From Chamaea fasciata (lineage: Eukaryota; Chordata; Aves; Passeriformes; Sylviidae), in the NCBI GenBank assembly GCA_029207755.1, contig JARCOQ010000004.1, positions 41,596,305 to 41,660,304 on the forward strand: a DNA stretch of 64,000 nucleotides, in the 5' to 3' direction. The notes beneath the pieces are model-generated. The model searched no databases. It had not been told where the DNA came from and saw only the letters and a program-made list of their open reading frames with translations. Positions 31,561 to 44,303 of the stretch are shown here, piece by piece (the first letter of the stretch is position 1; each line of letters begins with the position of its first letter). Both the position numbers and the translations under genes were made by a program.

Positions 31561-34299
31561 GTATGATTTGTGGCTAACACACCCTACTTAACAAAGAGAA
31601 ATAATATATGGACAATCGTAGTGCCATATAAACAGAAATTGCTGTATAGTATTAAGAGATCTCTAGAGGAATGAGTAGCAAACTTTCCCCAAAAGGAAAA
31701 TTTGTGTCATGCTGATTTATTTTATTTAGACAAATCAAAGGGGAAGAAGATAATGTAAAAAAATTTGCAACTTTTTTCTTTTTTGTAATAATGAGGAAGA
31801 AGATGAAAAGGAAGCACTTCTAATAGAGCTTTTTTATTTTCTTTGCTTTTTAAAAGCCTTTCACATCAACTTCATTCAAAAAATTGTAATCAGTCTTCAT
31901 ATATTATGGACTAACTAGGATTTTTGGCAATATCTTCTGGTTTACTTTTACTCCATTATAGAATACACTATCAATTTTCCTGCCTGCTGTTAAAAGTGTG
32001 AAAAATATTTTTGCAATCATTTATTTTAACCTCTTTCAAAATTGACAGTTTCTTCATTAAAATTGATGAAAAACATTCAACTAAGCATAGCAAAAATAAT
32101 TACAGGAATGACCTGATGTTAATTAATGTCAGAAAAATATTAATTCATAAATTACCTAAAACCAGGAAAAATTAATTAGAATTGTTATATCTGACCACAC
32201 TGATCTCTGGGAGATGCTGTAATTTGAGATTTTTTTTGCTTGAATGAAACTTTAACATATTTCTGTTCCAAAGTGCAGCAAAGATGTTTAGCTTTAAACA
32301 ATTCGAATACTGAGAAAATAGGAATTTAGCTCTTTTATCAGTCTGTGATACTAAAATGAATTCAATGGTAGTATATGCAATTGTATGTTTTTAAGGTATC
32401 CTCCTGAGTTTTTTTCAATATGTTCCTGGGCTATTTTTTAAACTGAAACTGAACTTACACAAGTGAAGCTGAAATCAACAAATATTTTTATTTTCTCAAT
32501 TCCCAGATATTTTTGGCTAAGGAAAAACTTACATTTGATGATTTGATCAGCCTTGAATATTGTGAATAACTAACTCTGAAATGAAAAACAGAAATGAAAA
32601 GGTGAATATTTGCACAATTATGTTAAATGCTAAATTCTGTCCAAACCATCTCTTTGTATCGCGCTATTTCAGTGCACATAGTATTCTTTACACATTGCAT
32701 ACTTTTCAAAAAGTGCCAAATAAATGATTCATTATGCAAATGTTTAATATTCTAGTTCTACGTGGGATTTGTCTCATTACGTTGCTTCTTCACAAACTGA
32801 TTGCAACAGTCCCTATGCAACCCATCATTTTATAACAGTGCCTTAAATGTCTCACAAAGACATTACACTGATAATGGTCCTACAGTTGTCATTCTAAACG
32901 AGTGTTTTTCAGACTTTCCCTTTTTACTTTCTAGGTCAAACTATTGGCATGTTGTATCGGATTCTGACTTAGAAACCTGTCCTGAGGTTCACAGAAGGAT
33001 CCCCTCTTTCTCTTCAGAAGGACAGCGCAGATGGTGCCTTTTGTGCAATGCAGCAGTGCCGAGGCTCGCTGGCCCTGTGCAGAACCTCATTATGCAGGAC
33101 AGACTGCCCGTGCAATAGCATTGGCCATGCAGTCAGAACTGTCAAGATATTTGCCAGCCTAATCAGAGCCACTGTTCTAAACAGGTTTCTGGAGTGCCTT
33201 CTCCCAAATGGTTAAATGCTTCTTCTCCCCCACCCATCACTCATAAAATTACCCACATAGGAAAAAGATGAGAAAATCCAGGGACAAGCAGAAGCTTCAG
33301 GTCTGTATGCACATGTTAAGCACCAGACACTTGACATCTGTCTGCAGGGAGCTGCCTCACCAGTACAGACCTAAACTGCTGGTCTTAGTAGAATGGCTTA
33401 TCTTAAACACCACGTGTTCTGCTGTGAAAGGAAGGTAAAGCTAGGTTATTTCCTTTGAAGGGAGTTGGAGGAACCAGTGCCCCTGATCTTACATTCAAGG
33501 TAGTTATGTTGAATACTTTTTAGTCTATTAAAGAAGGTAGTAGGCAATTGAATTGCATAGAGATTGCCACAGGAGGTCAAAGAACTGCCATCTCCCTACT
33601 CATATAAGTTGCTTTATTGTTATGTGCACACGATGTAAGTCAGGTGGTCAGATAAAGAATACAAACCTATCAAATTTTTTCAAAGCTGTACTCCCTGATA
33701 GAGAAAAAGGTTTGATAATATTAATGGACTGAATCCTTTTTAAATCAAGGGAGCTGGTTTGGTTCGGAATCTAAATAATTTTTATTGCTTTTATAACCTC
33801 TCTGTTAACTGAAACAGCTTGTCCCAAAAGCACTCTGCTTATTCTTATAAGGATACCTTTAGTGCTTTTGACATTGAATTCTTTATTCATTTAAAGTGGA
33901 TGCTTTACCTACAAACAGCTTGGAAATCGGAAAATTGACATGAGAAACTGAGTGGTCTTGAGTTTGTCTCAAAAAAGCAAATAAGTCTGTATGAGAAACA
34001 TATTTGAGAAACGCACTCTTTTTGCCTCATGTTCTAGTTGCTGCAAACCTGCTTGATTTGAAGGATAAATACAAATCATTCTGTTTGATTTGCACACAAA
34101 TACATTGCAAGACTATCCAATTTCAGCTAGAAAGTGAAATATTTTTTATTATCTTCCTCTTTTACATAACTTTGTAATAAAAGTAAAACAAAAATAACAG
34201 TCTGCAACTAGGAGGAATCAAAAAATCCTACGTGGAGTCAAGCACACAGTCTGCAAAGAGGTAATACACACACAGAGGTGCAAGAACAGATCAGCGCTG
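31561..34299. other. Unique DNA with conserved-looking patches
   Basis: Mostly AT-rich. The stretch at about 32640-32830 holds TATCGCGC and an exact POU octamer (ATGCAAAT, 32734-32741) in a complex, CpG-bearing context. A further GC-richer patch lies at about 32940-33190, including the 105-codon frame 32801-33118, whose product I do not recognise. Confidence 0.5.
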
Positions 34300-34323
34300 A
34301 CATGGTGGTCTAAGGTGAAGAGA

Positions 34324-34705
34324 TCAGCCTTTCTTGGCCAGAAAATCTACTTCCACAGAAACAATGTGTCTGGACATGAGCTCGGACAGCGTGGAGTATG
34401 CTGAAGGCAAATTTTCGGTTTTCTTGGGCTCCCTTGTTAAAGAACTCTGTAAGCTATATCTTGACCAGGAGACTAAGAAGCATCCCGTGTACTGGATCTC
34501 AGGAATAAGTGTAATAGCAGAGGTATCATAAATTGATGGTTTCTTTAATACTTGGAGTTTAATTGTTATCAGATAAGTTGTCTGGTAGCTGAGGAGAAGT
34601 ACATTTGAAGTTTTGGCAGTTGCTTGTTTTCTCAGTCTCTCGGGAAACTGCCACCAAATTTCCAACAATATCAATTGCAATTCTGTTCTTCCCGTTATGT
34701 GCCAT
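34324..34705. other. Overlapping open frames on both strands, unidentified
   Basis: A plus frame of 65 codons (34334-34531; contains MCLDMSSDSVEYAEG), a minus frame of 118 codons (34324-34680) and another minus frame of 48 codons (34559-34705; begins MAHNGKNRIAIDIVGN) overlap in a segment less AT-rich than its flanks. The peptide texture is more protein-like than elsewhere in the window, but no domain is recognised, no splice sites define an exon, and the frames compete. A decayed processed pseudogene is possible, but no poly(A) tail or target duplication is visible. Confidence 0.2.
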
Positions 34706-35717
34706 GTTTCTGAAACTAAGTGAATTGATAGTGAAAACTTTAATAATGATTTCCTACTTCTTTACTTAACATTAAAATAAAAATCACTGTTATGTTTCTT
34801 ACGATTTAAGTTACATAAACAATTTTTACTATTTGATAAGAAACTGTCTCCAAATTATAATATTACCTACCTTTCAACTGATATCTATTTAATAGTCTTG
34901 TACTTTAGAGGTAAAATACTTCAGAGAAATAGGGGGAATACTCTTACCAACAGCTGCATGTTAGGAAAAGCTCCTCAGAGAACAGCTGCTGAAACAAGTA
35001 GAGGTTATGCTTTAAACCACTCTCTTCTATACAGAGAGACTACAAGCATCTCTTCCCCTTCACAAGCCAAGAATCTATGCTTCTTGTGGCAGGAAGGAAT
35101 TCCACTGTATTTTGTAGACACAGAAAAGTGTATAGACTCTCTTTGATGTTTTGTTCTCTTTTTTTGCCTAGTGAAGAGCCCTAAGCCTGTGCCCGTATCA
35201 GAATTTTCCTGCCAAACTAAAGACTAGGCCTAAAGATATACCTTTTTTGTTTATTTGTTTCTTTTGTTAGTCTGGCTAATATGAATGGATTCTAGCAACA
35301 AACCATGTGAACCCAGTCCAGTTCTGATAAGGAAGAAAAGTGATAAGTTAGTCTTTTATGAGTAACTTATAATGTTAATATAATAACAGAAAACCAATTA
35401 TGAACAGATCAAGAAAAATTAAATAAAATGTTAAATTATTACAATGCAAAAATTTTTTTATCCACCCAGGCATAATGTTAGCATAGTGCTACTAATGCCT
35501 GCCATCCATTATTCCTGATGCTTTTAGCAGCATTTAGCTCTTAGGAGAAGAAAATAATTAATAGTGCACAGAAATACCATTAGTATGAATTTCCTAAAGG
35601 AAGAAGCATGCCAAAAATGATTTTTTTAAAAAGTATACTTTTGAAAAAATTCCTGTTATGTGTTCTTTTAATATTTTCAGTGACTTTTTTTTCACTCACT
35701 CTGATTTGGTCTAATTT
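34706..35717. other. Unique AT-rich DNA, nothing recognised
   Basis: The frames at 34898-35146 and 35580-35792 have no identifiable motif. No repeat is recognised. Confidence 0.5.
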
Positions 35718-36054
35718 GAAGCTAAGGAGGCTGAGGAGTGACCTTGTTGCTCTGTGCAGCTTCCTGAAGTGGAAGATGTAGAGAGGAGGCACTGAGGTTT
35801 TCTCCTTGAGATCCAGAACTCATGGGAATAAAGCTGTGCTGGAAGGCTTCAGACATAGATATTGGGAAGCATTTCTTTACTGGGAAGGTTGTCAGACACT
35901 AGAACAGGCTGATGCCCGAAGCCTCTAGGTTTTCAAGATGTATCTGCACAATGCCCTTAATGTCTGCACAGCCCAGAACTGCTCAGACAGTTGGACAAAG
36001 TGAGTTGTAGATCCCTTGCGCCTGAAATATTCTGTTCTAGGCTATGCTGTTCTT
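35718..36054 (+). mobile_element. CR1 LINE, 5'-truncated, ATTCT-tailed type
   Basis: The order is 'gctaaggaggctgaggagtgacc', 'ctctgtgcagcttcctgaagtgg', 'catgggaataaagctgtgctggaagg', 'attgggaagcatttctttactg', 'gacaatgccctta'-like sequence, 'cagacagttgga', and finally 'cctgaaatattctgttctagg'. This is the CR1 3' end variant that closes in repeated ATTCT units, here degenerate. Many substitutions and small gaps mark it as old. Confidence 0.93.
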
Positions 36055-37262
36055 CATGTACATTTAATTAAAGTAAGTAAGCCATGGACAGGTTCACAGG
36101 CACATATGTAAACATAAAAAGGAAGTGTTGTATTATGGATTGTGCACTAATGAGTAAAAATTGTAACTACTGGCCTTGTCTGAATGCCCATTTACTGAAA
36201 TACTGTGACAGTTTTTAACCAAGACTAAACTAATTTTAAATTGCCTTTCTAGCCTTTAGCTGAATCATTGCAGTAGCACTTGAAAGCATAGGTTCGTGAT
36301 ATTTTCTCTTTCCTTTGAAGTGTCCAAACTATGTGATAATTTCACTGATTTTACTGATTTCATGAAAAAAGATGAAAATTTAATGTAATTATTTATTGCT
36401 ATGACGTATTTGACACCTAACAAGGTTCTGACCTCTTCTGTTAAAATTGTTTCTGTAAATAAATTGTAACTGAAATATATATATATTTAGCTTTCAGATA
36501 TGAAATGACATGAATACAAGCAAAACCTACTTATTTAAATTTCTGAAAGGCAAAGTGTTTCTGTCTGCTTGATTCACCTGCCTGAAAGACCAAACTGCCT
36601 TAGAACCAGCACAGTCTACTTATTCCTGACAGTTTCCATTCACTTTTCACAATAATTAAAATATGTTTAATTGTAAAATAAAGGAAATTATATGAAAAAT
36701 TGAATTTTTAATTGGCATTTTAAAATTAAATAAGAATTATCTATGCAATTATCTACATACAGTGTCATAAAATGACATGAGGAGGATGATGCAGAAATGA
36801 GTAGGAATGCAATGTGGTTTATAGCTGATGCATCAAGCAACAGCTTGTTGCACATTGTTTCCACACAAGGAAAAGCATCAAAAAGAACTGCCTCTTAAAA
36901 TAACATGCATTTGACTTCCTATATCCAGCAAAAACATCAGAACTGAAGGAATAAACTTTAGATATTCCTATTCAGAAAAAATAATAAAATCCTAATAATA
37001 AATTTCTTTCTTCAGGGATGCAGTTATGCACTGCAATGAACTTTCAAAATCTTGGTTCAAAATTAAAAAGGATTCAGAAATTTTGGGGCCTTTTCTATAA
37101 TTCTTACCTTAGGAGACAGAAGCAAAAGCCAACATTTTCCTGTGAATGAAAATCTGACCAAGAAATTAGAGAAAATCATGAAAACAGAAAAGGGAATCAG
37201 AAAAAATAAGTTACTAATTAATGTCCAAACTCAAATTCTATATATTTTTCATGGAACTCAAT
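36055..37262. other. Unique AT-rich DNA
   Basis: Nothing recognised apart from a short (AT)6 run near 36477-36488. Confidence 0.55.
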
Positions 37263-37315
37263 TTAATCTTAATCTTAATCTTAATCTTAATCTTAATCTT
37301 AATCTTAATCTTAAT
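37263..37315 (+). repeat. (TTAATC) hexamer array, about 9 copies
   Basis: Fifty-three bases of perfect TTAATC repeats. The array is in frame within a short open frame (37142-37396), where it would encode alternating Asn-Leu, but I see no sign that the frame is a gene. Confidence 0.96.
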
Positions 37316-40229
37316 GGTTTTCTAAAACTTTCAAATATACAAATTAATGCACAATTTTTAAAATTAAATATAAGATGTGTGCCTGTGGTCTTGTAAGGAT
37401 ATTACCCTGTTGTTCAGTAACAAAAGTGTTTGTCATGGTGACGATTTTTTCTATTTATTGAAACAATATTAAAGGTAGTCTGGGATTAAAATTATGTAAA
37501 GTATGAAAGAATTCACAGGTAAAGGGATCAGTTAATGACTGACAAGAGAATTCCAGCTATTAGTAACTGTTATTTTTTCAAGATATAAAAGCAGTGTCCA
37601 TGGAGTTTATTCTTTCTAGACTGATAAACAAAAGTTGTTTCAAAGCTATTAAATTGTTTATGCAAACCATTTTGAGAAACCTGAATAATTCAACTGTGGT
37701 TGCATCAAGTTCCAAGATACAAGATTCCCTAATGCACCACATCACCTTGGACAGAGAACTGGCATAGAACCTGTGTCTGCAACTTAATGGCAAAATAAAT
37801 GCTTCATCACATGAAGCTATTTTTAACTAACTAGCCTGACCACTGATATTATTAGAGCTATGGAGAAAATCCTTCAATAATTCTCTGTATTATTTCAGGA
37901 TTCATCTGTTCTATAAGTGCAACAGAGTGACAAACAAAGCAAAACAAACACCAGCTACCAAAATACTCAAATTTCAACTCTCAGTGTTCTCCTTTGGCTT
38001 ATTTTTGTCTTTCACTCCAGATCTGTGTGATGGCTTCCTCAAGTTGCATGAATATGTAGGATTGGAACATTTATCCCTTCATCTTTATCTACCGAAAAGA
38101 GATTTGAAAGCTATTGGGGTGGTGAGGAAAGACACCGGGAAGTAGTGGAAGCTGAAAAGATGTGACTGTGAAAATCCTTATTTCTCTGGAAAACTAAAAT
38201 AATACTGAAAAAATAAAAAACTAATCATAATATGAAACTTTTCTACAATTGCAATCTTTAGTAAAAGAACTTGGAGTTTTTATGAAAAGGAACAAAAAGA
38301 ACAATTTGTACATCAATCTATCTTAGTGCTGCTGACTAGTTTATCAATGACAGTATTTCTTAAAGTACAAAAAAACCCTCAAACCTTCTGCAGTGACAAT
38401 TCTCTCAACATTTTGTGCTACAATATTTTCAGGTGTCACAGGCAAAAGTAAAAACACAAAACGCCATATATGGAACAGAACAGAAATTATGCAGGACTGA
38501 ACACTCAAAAATTACTAGAACATAATGCAGCATTTTTGTAAGTATTTGGTACTCTTTAGAAACATACAAAACAGGTGATTTCTTTGAAACTAATCCAGGT
38601 TGTATTCACAGATCACTAAATAGCAGACAGTGGCAAATATAAAACTGTGAAAACTCGACCTTTCATCTTGTTCTTCTGGAAAAAAACAATTCCTGTTAAA
38701 CAATGCTGAGTACAAAATGAAGATATGCTTTATTCAATTTAGTGAAATTAAAATACATAAGATTTTTTAAAAATAATTGGTTTTGCAGGTGATTAAACAC
38801 TGAAGTCAAAGCCATGTATTGTAGAATTTGGCTATGTAATATTTATTTTTCTGATGAAAATCATAGATTAGTGTGAATGGGCATTTACCTTTTTTTTTTT
38901 TTTGAAATAAGTTCCATGCCAGAAAATCTTACCTTTTATCATACTGTATGAAAGACATAATATTAAAAAAAAATACTAATGAAAAGACCTAAACCAAAAC
39001 AAAGCAAAAACCAGAACGCAGAATTTATAGATTACCTAGTGCCATCAACTGCATTTTTTTCAAAGCTGACCATACAAGAGAATAATAGCTGTGGCTATTT
39101 TAGGAAACAATACTGCATGTACATTTTAATGACAGTTTTTGTATAATTTCTAAATTTCTCTCACTTAGTAAATAGTAGTTTAGTAGTAGGCAAATAGTAG
39201 GCAAACAATAAAGAGAAGCAAACCTTCAGAATCCCTTTCTGTCCTTTCTAAGAGCTCAAAAATGCTGAAGTCTTCATTCAGTTCCTCTGCCATCAATGAG
39301 GTTCTGATAATTTATCTTCTCAAAATTTTGCAGTTCTGTAACTTCATATAATAATTCAGATTACTTGTGTAACTGCTTTTTGTTAGCCACAGAACATGAT
39401 TTAAAATGTCATATTTTCATGGAAAATAAGTTGAATTGAATCTTTGGTGGTGAGATGTCTTGGAATTTAGTAAGTGCACTGGCATTTTTGGTTTTCTTGT
39501 AGAGATTGTAGTGAGACTAATCAGCACTAAGGTTCTAGGAAACAGAAGTTCCATGATGGATAAGTTTCTAAGCACACACTAAAGAAATGTAGAAAGGATG
39601 TGTTGGGTTTATTATGGCATGCACTCTACTAAACTTCAGGCTTGTTTAAGATGCTACTACAGCACCAACACTTGACCATATTAAACTCCTTTTTGATACA
39701 TGGTCCCCCACCTCAAGAGGGAAAAGCATTCTGCTTAGATCTCCTAGAGAAGTCCTCTCCACAAATGCATGATCCTCCGTAAAACAGCCAGGAAACCAGG
39801 AATGGCAGTACTGAAGCCAGTCAGACACAGGTATGTATGCACGTATGCTGCACAAATCTAGGACCACAAAGAGGCAACCTCTTACTAAACACAAATAAGA
39901 ATTTAATCTTCCTAGAAGCATAACTGATGGCACCAAAACAAATGCCAGCCTTTCCAGCTTTATGTAACCTCTGCTGCTGAAATTTCATTGGTAGGTACAG
40001 CCATAAAAATGTTGTAGTGTCATTAATAATATAACAGGAGAAAGGTTTTCATTGCTCCTCAAAACTATCAGTTCACATCCAGTGAAGCAGAGCAGTTGAT
40101 AATGTGCACAGACTAATGAAGTGTAGAAAATATCTTTGCTCAAGAGATCCTGACAGCCTGAACAAATTTTAATGGACGGTTACTTTCTTAGTGACAATAT
40201 GCTATCGTATTTTCGTTTGTGACAACATG
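37316..40229. other. Unique AT-rich DNA, no gene seen
   Basis: It holds a T-run of 14 (38890-38903). The segment 39600-39960 is slightly GC-richer and contains a 96-codon minus frame (39646-39936) that I cannot identify. No repeat family is recognised. Confidence 0.5.
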
Positions 40230-40620
40230 AGCAGTGGAGGGAACTGGGGTTCTTTAGCCTGAAGCAGACTCAAAGCTCAAGGGTGACCTTATTGCTCTAC
40301 AACTACTGGAGAGGAGGTTGTAGCCAGGCAGGGGTTGGCCTCTTCTCCCAGACCAATAGTGGCAGGCTGAGAAGACTCAAGCTGCACCAGGGGAGGTTCA
40401 GGTTGGACATCAGGAGGAATTTCTTCATAGAAAGAGTTGTTAACCAATGGAACAGCCTGCCCATGGGTGTGGTGGGGTCACTGTTCCTGAAGGTGTTCAA
40501 AAAGTGACAGTACATGGCACTTAGTTCTGTGCTTTTGTTGACAAGGTGATCAGTCAAAGGTTGAACCTAATGATCTCGGATGTCTTTTCCAAATTAAATG
40601 ATTCTGTGATTCTGTGTGAT
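40230..40620 (+). mobile_element. CR1 LINE, 5'-truncated
   Basis: This contains CR1 signatures in order: 'ggggttctttagcctgaagcag', 'agggtgaccttattgctctacaac', 'caccaggggaggttcaggttggacatcaggaggaatttcttc'-type sequence, 'aaccaatggaacagcctgccc', 'tgatctcggatgtcttttccaa', and the tail 'gattctgtgattctgtg'. The 74-codon plus frame and 84-codon minus frame here belong to the relic. Its 3' end faces the 3' end of the next CR1, which lies in opposite orientation. Confidence 0.95.
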
Positions 40621-40683
40621 GTATTTTACTAAAATATATTATCAAGCAGAAGATGTCTCATTCATAATTCCTCTTTTTTTTGG

Positions 40684-40700
40684 AAAAAAAAAAAAAAAAA
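40684..40700 (+). repeat. A-run of 17
   Basis: A homopolymer between two CR1 3' ends that face each other. CR1 elements do not normally carry poly(A), so it is not assigned to either. Confidence 0.9.
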
Positions 40701-40859
40701 GAAGAAGCACTTTCTTAAAAATTGTTTTTCAGTATCCTTCAGATATTTTATTCTCTGACAACTACTTTTCATAAAATTACTTTTTTCAGCAAGTTTACTA
40801 ATATAACCATATGGACGATGTCAGTATTTTAAGAGGGTAAAAATGATTTCTTCAGTTCA

Positions 40860-41310
40860 TTAATGGCTCAGATTGGAAGAGATCTTTGAAATAATCTGGT
40901 CCAACCCTTATCTTAGAAAAGGACAAGCTTCCCTGTTAGAATAGGTTGCTCATCATCTTGCCCAGTTGAGATATGAACATCTCCAGGGGTAGAAACTTCC
41001 ATATTTCCTCTGGTAATATGTTCCTGTGCTTAAACATCTCCTCTTCATATTTCCCCCTATTCTTTCTCCTTCTCAAAACGAAACTGTTTTGTTTGATTTT
41101 CTTTTGCTGCACCTTATGTCACTTATCTCCTGTGCTTGTTCTGTACCTGTCAGGAGAGTATGGCTTTTGTCTTTTCTACAACTGCTCATCATAAATCTAT
41201 ATACAGCAGGAGGACGTCCCCCCTGTCCTCAGCTTTTCCATTCTCACAATTACCAGATGCACTTTTCAGGCTGTTCTTGTACACCACATGCTACAGATCT
41301 CAGTCTGGTG
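40860..41310 (-). mobile_element. Old CR1 LINE, reverse orientation
   Basis: The left end carries 'ggctcagattggaagagatctttgaaataatctggtccaaccc', the reverse-complemented CR1 3' end. Diverged counterparts follow of the 'gagatatgaacatctccagggg' block, 'aatatgttcctgtgctt' and 'agcttttccattctcac'. Divergence is high and the right limit is uncertain. The overlapping plus-strand frames between 40973 and 41459 are by-products of this relic. Confidence 0.8.
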
Positions 41311-42167
41311 CTGCTCTGCTGAACTCAATTTCTCAGTACTCTTGCAGTGAAGTGCTACAAATGCACCAGAATCCCACACAAAATCTCACAACTGTGAAAT
41401 CACTTCCATTCTCAATCTTTTTCTTAACCCAAGAACACTTTCTGTACTTTAAGATCTAATTATTGTCCTTGTGTTAGTTTAGCCAACAGCCATAGATGGG
41501 ATATAACCCGTTTCTTTCCTGTGGTCAACTGTCTGCATTAGTAGTGGTGTTGGAAAGGCATGTTTCTGTAATGCCTCATCTGTAATACCTTTACTCCTTT
41601 GCCCTGTCCACCACGAAGCACTTCAAAGTCTACCCAGACACAACACAGTCCTTGCTCTATTGCAAGATCAGGTGGATCTCTGACATTTACACATTTGGAA
41701 ATTAGCAAATAAACAAAAGAGTTCTTTTTCATTACTTAGTCTGATACCATGATCCCGCTCCCATCCTCCTTAGAGCATGACTCACTGTGAAGGACAGAAA
41801 TGCATGACTCAGCCTTGCCAGTCTGAGACCTGGCTGAGTTCAAAGCCCCAGTAAGATATAACTAAATAGTAAATATTGTTCTTTCTTTACCTTTTCTTGA
41901 GAAATCTTTAAAAGCAAGGATGTCATACCAATATAGACCACTTTTGTTACAAAATGAAAACAGAGATACAGTAATACTATACTGTTAACATATATTACCC
42001 TTGGTCCCTACCTTTGGGTAATAAAAGTGATACAGATTTAGAGTTTCTATATCATGGGAAAATGTGTCTATGTATGAGAAAAAATAATTTATATCTTCTG
42101 CAACTAGCACTTTTGAAGTGTAATTAACTAAACCAATCAGTCTATTACTCTCTAAGTTTAAAATTTA

Positions 42168-42201
42168 AAAAAAAAAAAGAAGAAAAAAAGAAGAAAAAAA
42201 G
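42168..42201 (+). repeat. A-rich purine tract with AAAGAAG units
   Basis: An A-run is followed by GAAGAAAAAAAGAAGAAAAAAAG. It is low-complexity and strictly purine on the plus strand. Confidence 0.85.
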
Positions 42202-44278
42202 ACGTAATTTTTCTTATTGAACCCTCTAAAAGGGAAGACTTCTAAAAATTAGCTGCTGCTGAAAAATTCAGTGTCACACAATCTTTAGAAAAAAAGCTGT
42301 TGGCAATGTGACAATGGACATGTTACACCTCTGCACAGCATCACTCTTCTCAATAGGTTTCTTCTATTATTCCAGTGCATATGTAGTAATGGAAGCCTCC
42401 TGATAAAGATCATGTGGTAGAGAATATACAGGAATCTTCACAAAAGACACAGAAATCACAGCTCCACTGAATGGTCCAAGCAAGGTGAATCTGGGGTTTT
42501 TTTTGCTGCCAAAGCTATTCATAATCCCCTCTTCTAAGAGTTACATGAGTCTTTCTGTTCTAAATCCTCTCCGTTTCCCTTCTATTTCCTTTCCCAGATC
42601 AGAAAATCTTTTGCTATGTATATTTCAGTCTGACAAAGCTGTTTCATTTTCAGGTGTAGATCTATATTCAAACGCATTTAACTTGGGAGATGATTCAAGT
42701 AAACACCATGGTTCAAGAACACAAGACATCCTTGGTAGGACGTGTACAGCTCAACCAAGTGCAGCTTTTCTTTGTACATGCCCATCCTAAAAAATATTTT
42801 TGTATCTAGTCAGCTGTTGGTTCCCTTCATTTTCAACTCTTGCCTTAATTTGCAAGATCATTCTTCTGTTAGTAAAGACAAAAAAATTACAAGATGTCTT
42901 ATAGTACCACCCCTTTCCACACTGATGCTAGAGTTCCAGCTGCATTCTTTGCTTTGTGATATTTCAGTTTGCATTAAAATAATTCACTGCTCCTCTCTGA
43001 GAGGCCCTGAGTAAACCGCACAGTGTACAATGATAAATTTACAGGGCAAGGAACTACTGAAATGGTCAAATGGAAAGCAAAGCACTTTTAAATAAAAGTA
43101 CATTTTCTTTTTTCTTTAGGAAAACATGCCTGAAACTGTAGAGTTTTGAGTGCTTAAATGCTATATTCTGTTTTACTCAGCTTTCTTCTATAAAATGCTG
43201 TTCCGTTAAAGAAAAAGAAATCAAACCCCAGAACGGCAGCAGGTGATCTTGTTACATAAAAGTAGTTTTTCAAGTAGCTTTATTCTTGGTTCTTACCCTC
43301 AGATGTAACTGCTCTTTTCTTTCAAGGGACACAAAAAATGAAGATTTAACTCCCTGAATACAATTTTTAACATTCAGCATATGATAGCTAGAAGCTATTA
43401 TTTCAATATTAATTAGTTTTTTAGCAAGCATTAGGGACTTAAAGACCTCAGGTATGCACATTCTTGTTCCTTGCATTCCCTTTGTGCATTTATTATGTAA
43501 ATTTTATTTTCATGAAATGGAATTTTATGACTGAAAGATATATAATTAAGATTCGAACAGAACTGTGTTCAGTTACAGATAATTCATGCCGACTAATTAG
43601 AGGGCATTAATACTACATGAATTTATGTTTTATTTAGCTTTTGAAATATATTTTGAAATGTATTTTTCAATGCCTTGGACAACTACCAGTTCTTGTAAAA
43701 CAAGAGCAATATAATCTGATTTTTGATGTCTTATTCTAGTAAGGACATAGCTGATCATGACAGATAAAACAGATACTCAGCAGTTTTGAGAATTTTTTTG
43801 ACTGAAGAACAGATAAAAGACAATGGTTAGGCAGAACACACCACAGTATAGCAACTAGCTTCAGTAGAAAAACATTGACAGAAAAATAATTTTGCTTGGA
43901 AAAGGCACCTTTAATTGGCTTAAGAACAGGACAGAAAGCCGCTATTTTTCTCTTTGCAGCTAGCAAAAAAAAAGCAAACAAAAAACATTTTGTAGTTCAA
44001 AGTATGGAAAGAAAACCAATTTTTCATCAATTAACTGTTCCTTATTGTATAGCTGTTTGTTTCCTGCAAATGTGAGGAAAATTGGACTTGCTTTTTTAAT
44101 GACAGAAGAGTGAGCCATCTGCACTTGCCGTTGAATATCTGATGTGAACAGGTGGTTGCTGTGAAAGAGTTTGTATCTGCTAAACTCATACTGTACCTTA
44201 TTATGCAAAGCTTCTTCAAAGCTTCTAGCTCAGTGTAGACTCTACCACATTTTTCACACAGTTTAAAGAGCACAGTTC

Positions 44279-44303
44279 TTTAAACTGTTTCACACAGTTT
44301 AAA
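44279..44303. repeat. Hairpin TTTAAACTG / CAGTTTAAA
   Basis: Perfect 9-bp arms at 44279-44287 and 44295-44303 with a 7-base loop. Another direct copy of TTCACACAGTTTAAA lies just upstream near 44253-44267, so the hairpin may derive from a local duplication. Confidence 0.75.

Noticed and set aside
37263..37315. Interstitial telomeric repeat
   Set aside because: The unit TTAATC differs from TTAGGG at three of six positions and has no TTAGGG interspersed.
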